Positions 63,901 through 64,000 of a DNA stretch of 64,000 nucleotides are shown in pieces. The DNA comes from Turbatrix aceti (taxonomy: Eukaryota; Nematoda; Chromadorea; Rhabditida; Panagrolaimidae), in contig OZ017770.1 of NCBI GenBank assembly GCA_963969345.1, positions 10,906,180-10,970,179 on the forward strand, given 5' to 3'. The position numbers and the translations under genes are program-made. Numbering within the stretch: the first letter of the stretch is position 1; every line of letters starts with the position of its first letter. Under the pieces are notes generated by a model. The model ran no database searches, was not told where the DNA came from, and was given only the letters and a program-made list of their open reading frames with translations.

Positions 63901-64000
63901 GACAAAAGTTAAATGTTACTACGTGGAAAAGTAATACAATATGGAAAAAATATGTTATTTCTAAATAACATTTTGCGCTACCATTATATTACTTTTCGTT
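60908..64000. repeat. Satellite array with 632- and 474-bp units
   Basis: Using the string TATGTTATTTCTAAA as anchor, copies start at 61266, 61898, 62372, 63004, 63478 and 63951, giving periods of 632, 474, 632, 474 and 473. The long unit carries an extra 158 bp that begins at GCATAAAGCTTGCC. Both ends of that extra piece lie at copies of AATTAAAAAAACAATCAGAA, so the short unit looks like the long one after recombination between these. Copies are highly similar, and the array continues past the window end. The repeated open frames (M-L-F-L-N-N-I-L-R) are a by-product of the repeat. Confidence 0.92.

Overview
The window is nuclear DNA of an invertebrate animal, most likely a nematode. It is about 60% A+T, with genes split by short (about 45-200 nt) introns whose acceptors end in TTTTAG or TTTCAG. 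A muscle myosin light chain with a very nematode-like N-terminus, an LST-2-type FYVE protein, an ATF-7-like bZIP, an OCR/OSM-9-like TRPV channel and a SYG-2-like Ig protein all point the same way. Species cannot be settled from sequence alone. Exon models were built by hand from splice sites and reading phase; for most genes the summed exon length is a multiple of three and matches the family length.

Layout. 1-8.8 kb: a SYG-2/nephrin-like adhesion protein (+, 5' end missing), a rhomboid protease (-) and an ATF-2/ATF-7-like bZIP (-) with a TPTP phospho-switch motif. 8.8-14.9 kb: no convincing gene; perhaps distal 5' exons and control DNA of the bZIP gene. 15-27.3 kb: a TAX1BP3/TIP-1 PDZ protein (-), a secreted nitrobindin-like protein (+) and two secreted DM13-domain proteins (-). 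28.7-35.2 kb: myosin regulatory light chain (-), TRPV channel (+), AP-2 mu (-). 36.9-50.2 kb: LST-2 (+), alpha-carbonic anhydrase (+), a small cysteine-rich membrane protein (-), a peroxisomal ABCD half-transporter (+) followed within 290 nt by an AQP11/12-like aquaporin (+). 52.8-57.9 kb: two paralogous secreted LEA-like repeat proteins (+). 59.7-64 kb: transposon remnants, a large inverted repeat and a satellite array that runs off the window.

Mobile DNA is clear. Two near-identical 421-423 bp elements in opposite orientation (43.2 and 51.0 kb) and an unrelated 539 bp element (44.6 kb) each have terminal inverted repeats beginning YAGNG and perfect 8-bp target duplications, which is the hAT signature.

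The most interesting gene content is (a) the pair of signal-peptide-bearing LEA-like proteins, built from 29- and 40-residue modules that differ by one 11-mer and encoded with identical exon layout; (b) the neighbourhood of secreted heme/redox-type proteins (nitrobindin plus two DM13 proteins); and (c) the tight ABCD-aquaporin pair, which looks like an operon. The genes are otherwise a mixed housekeeping and neuronal set with no obvious common pathway.
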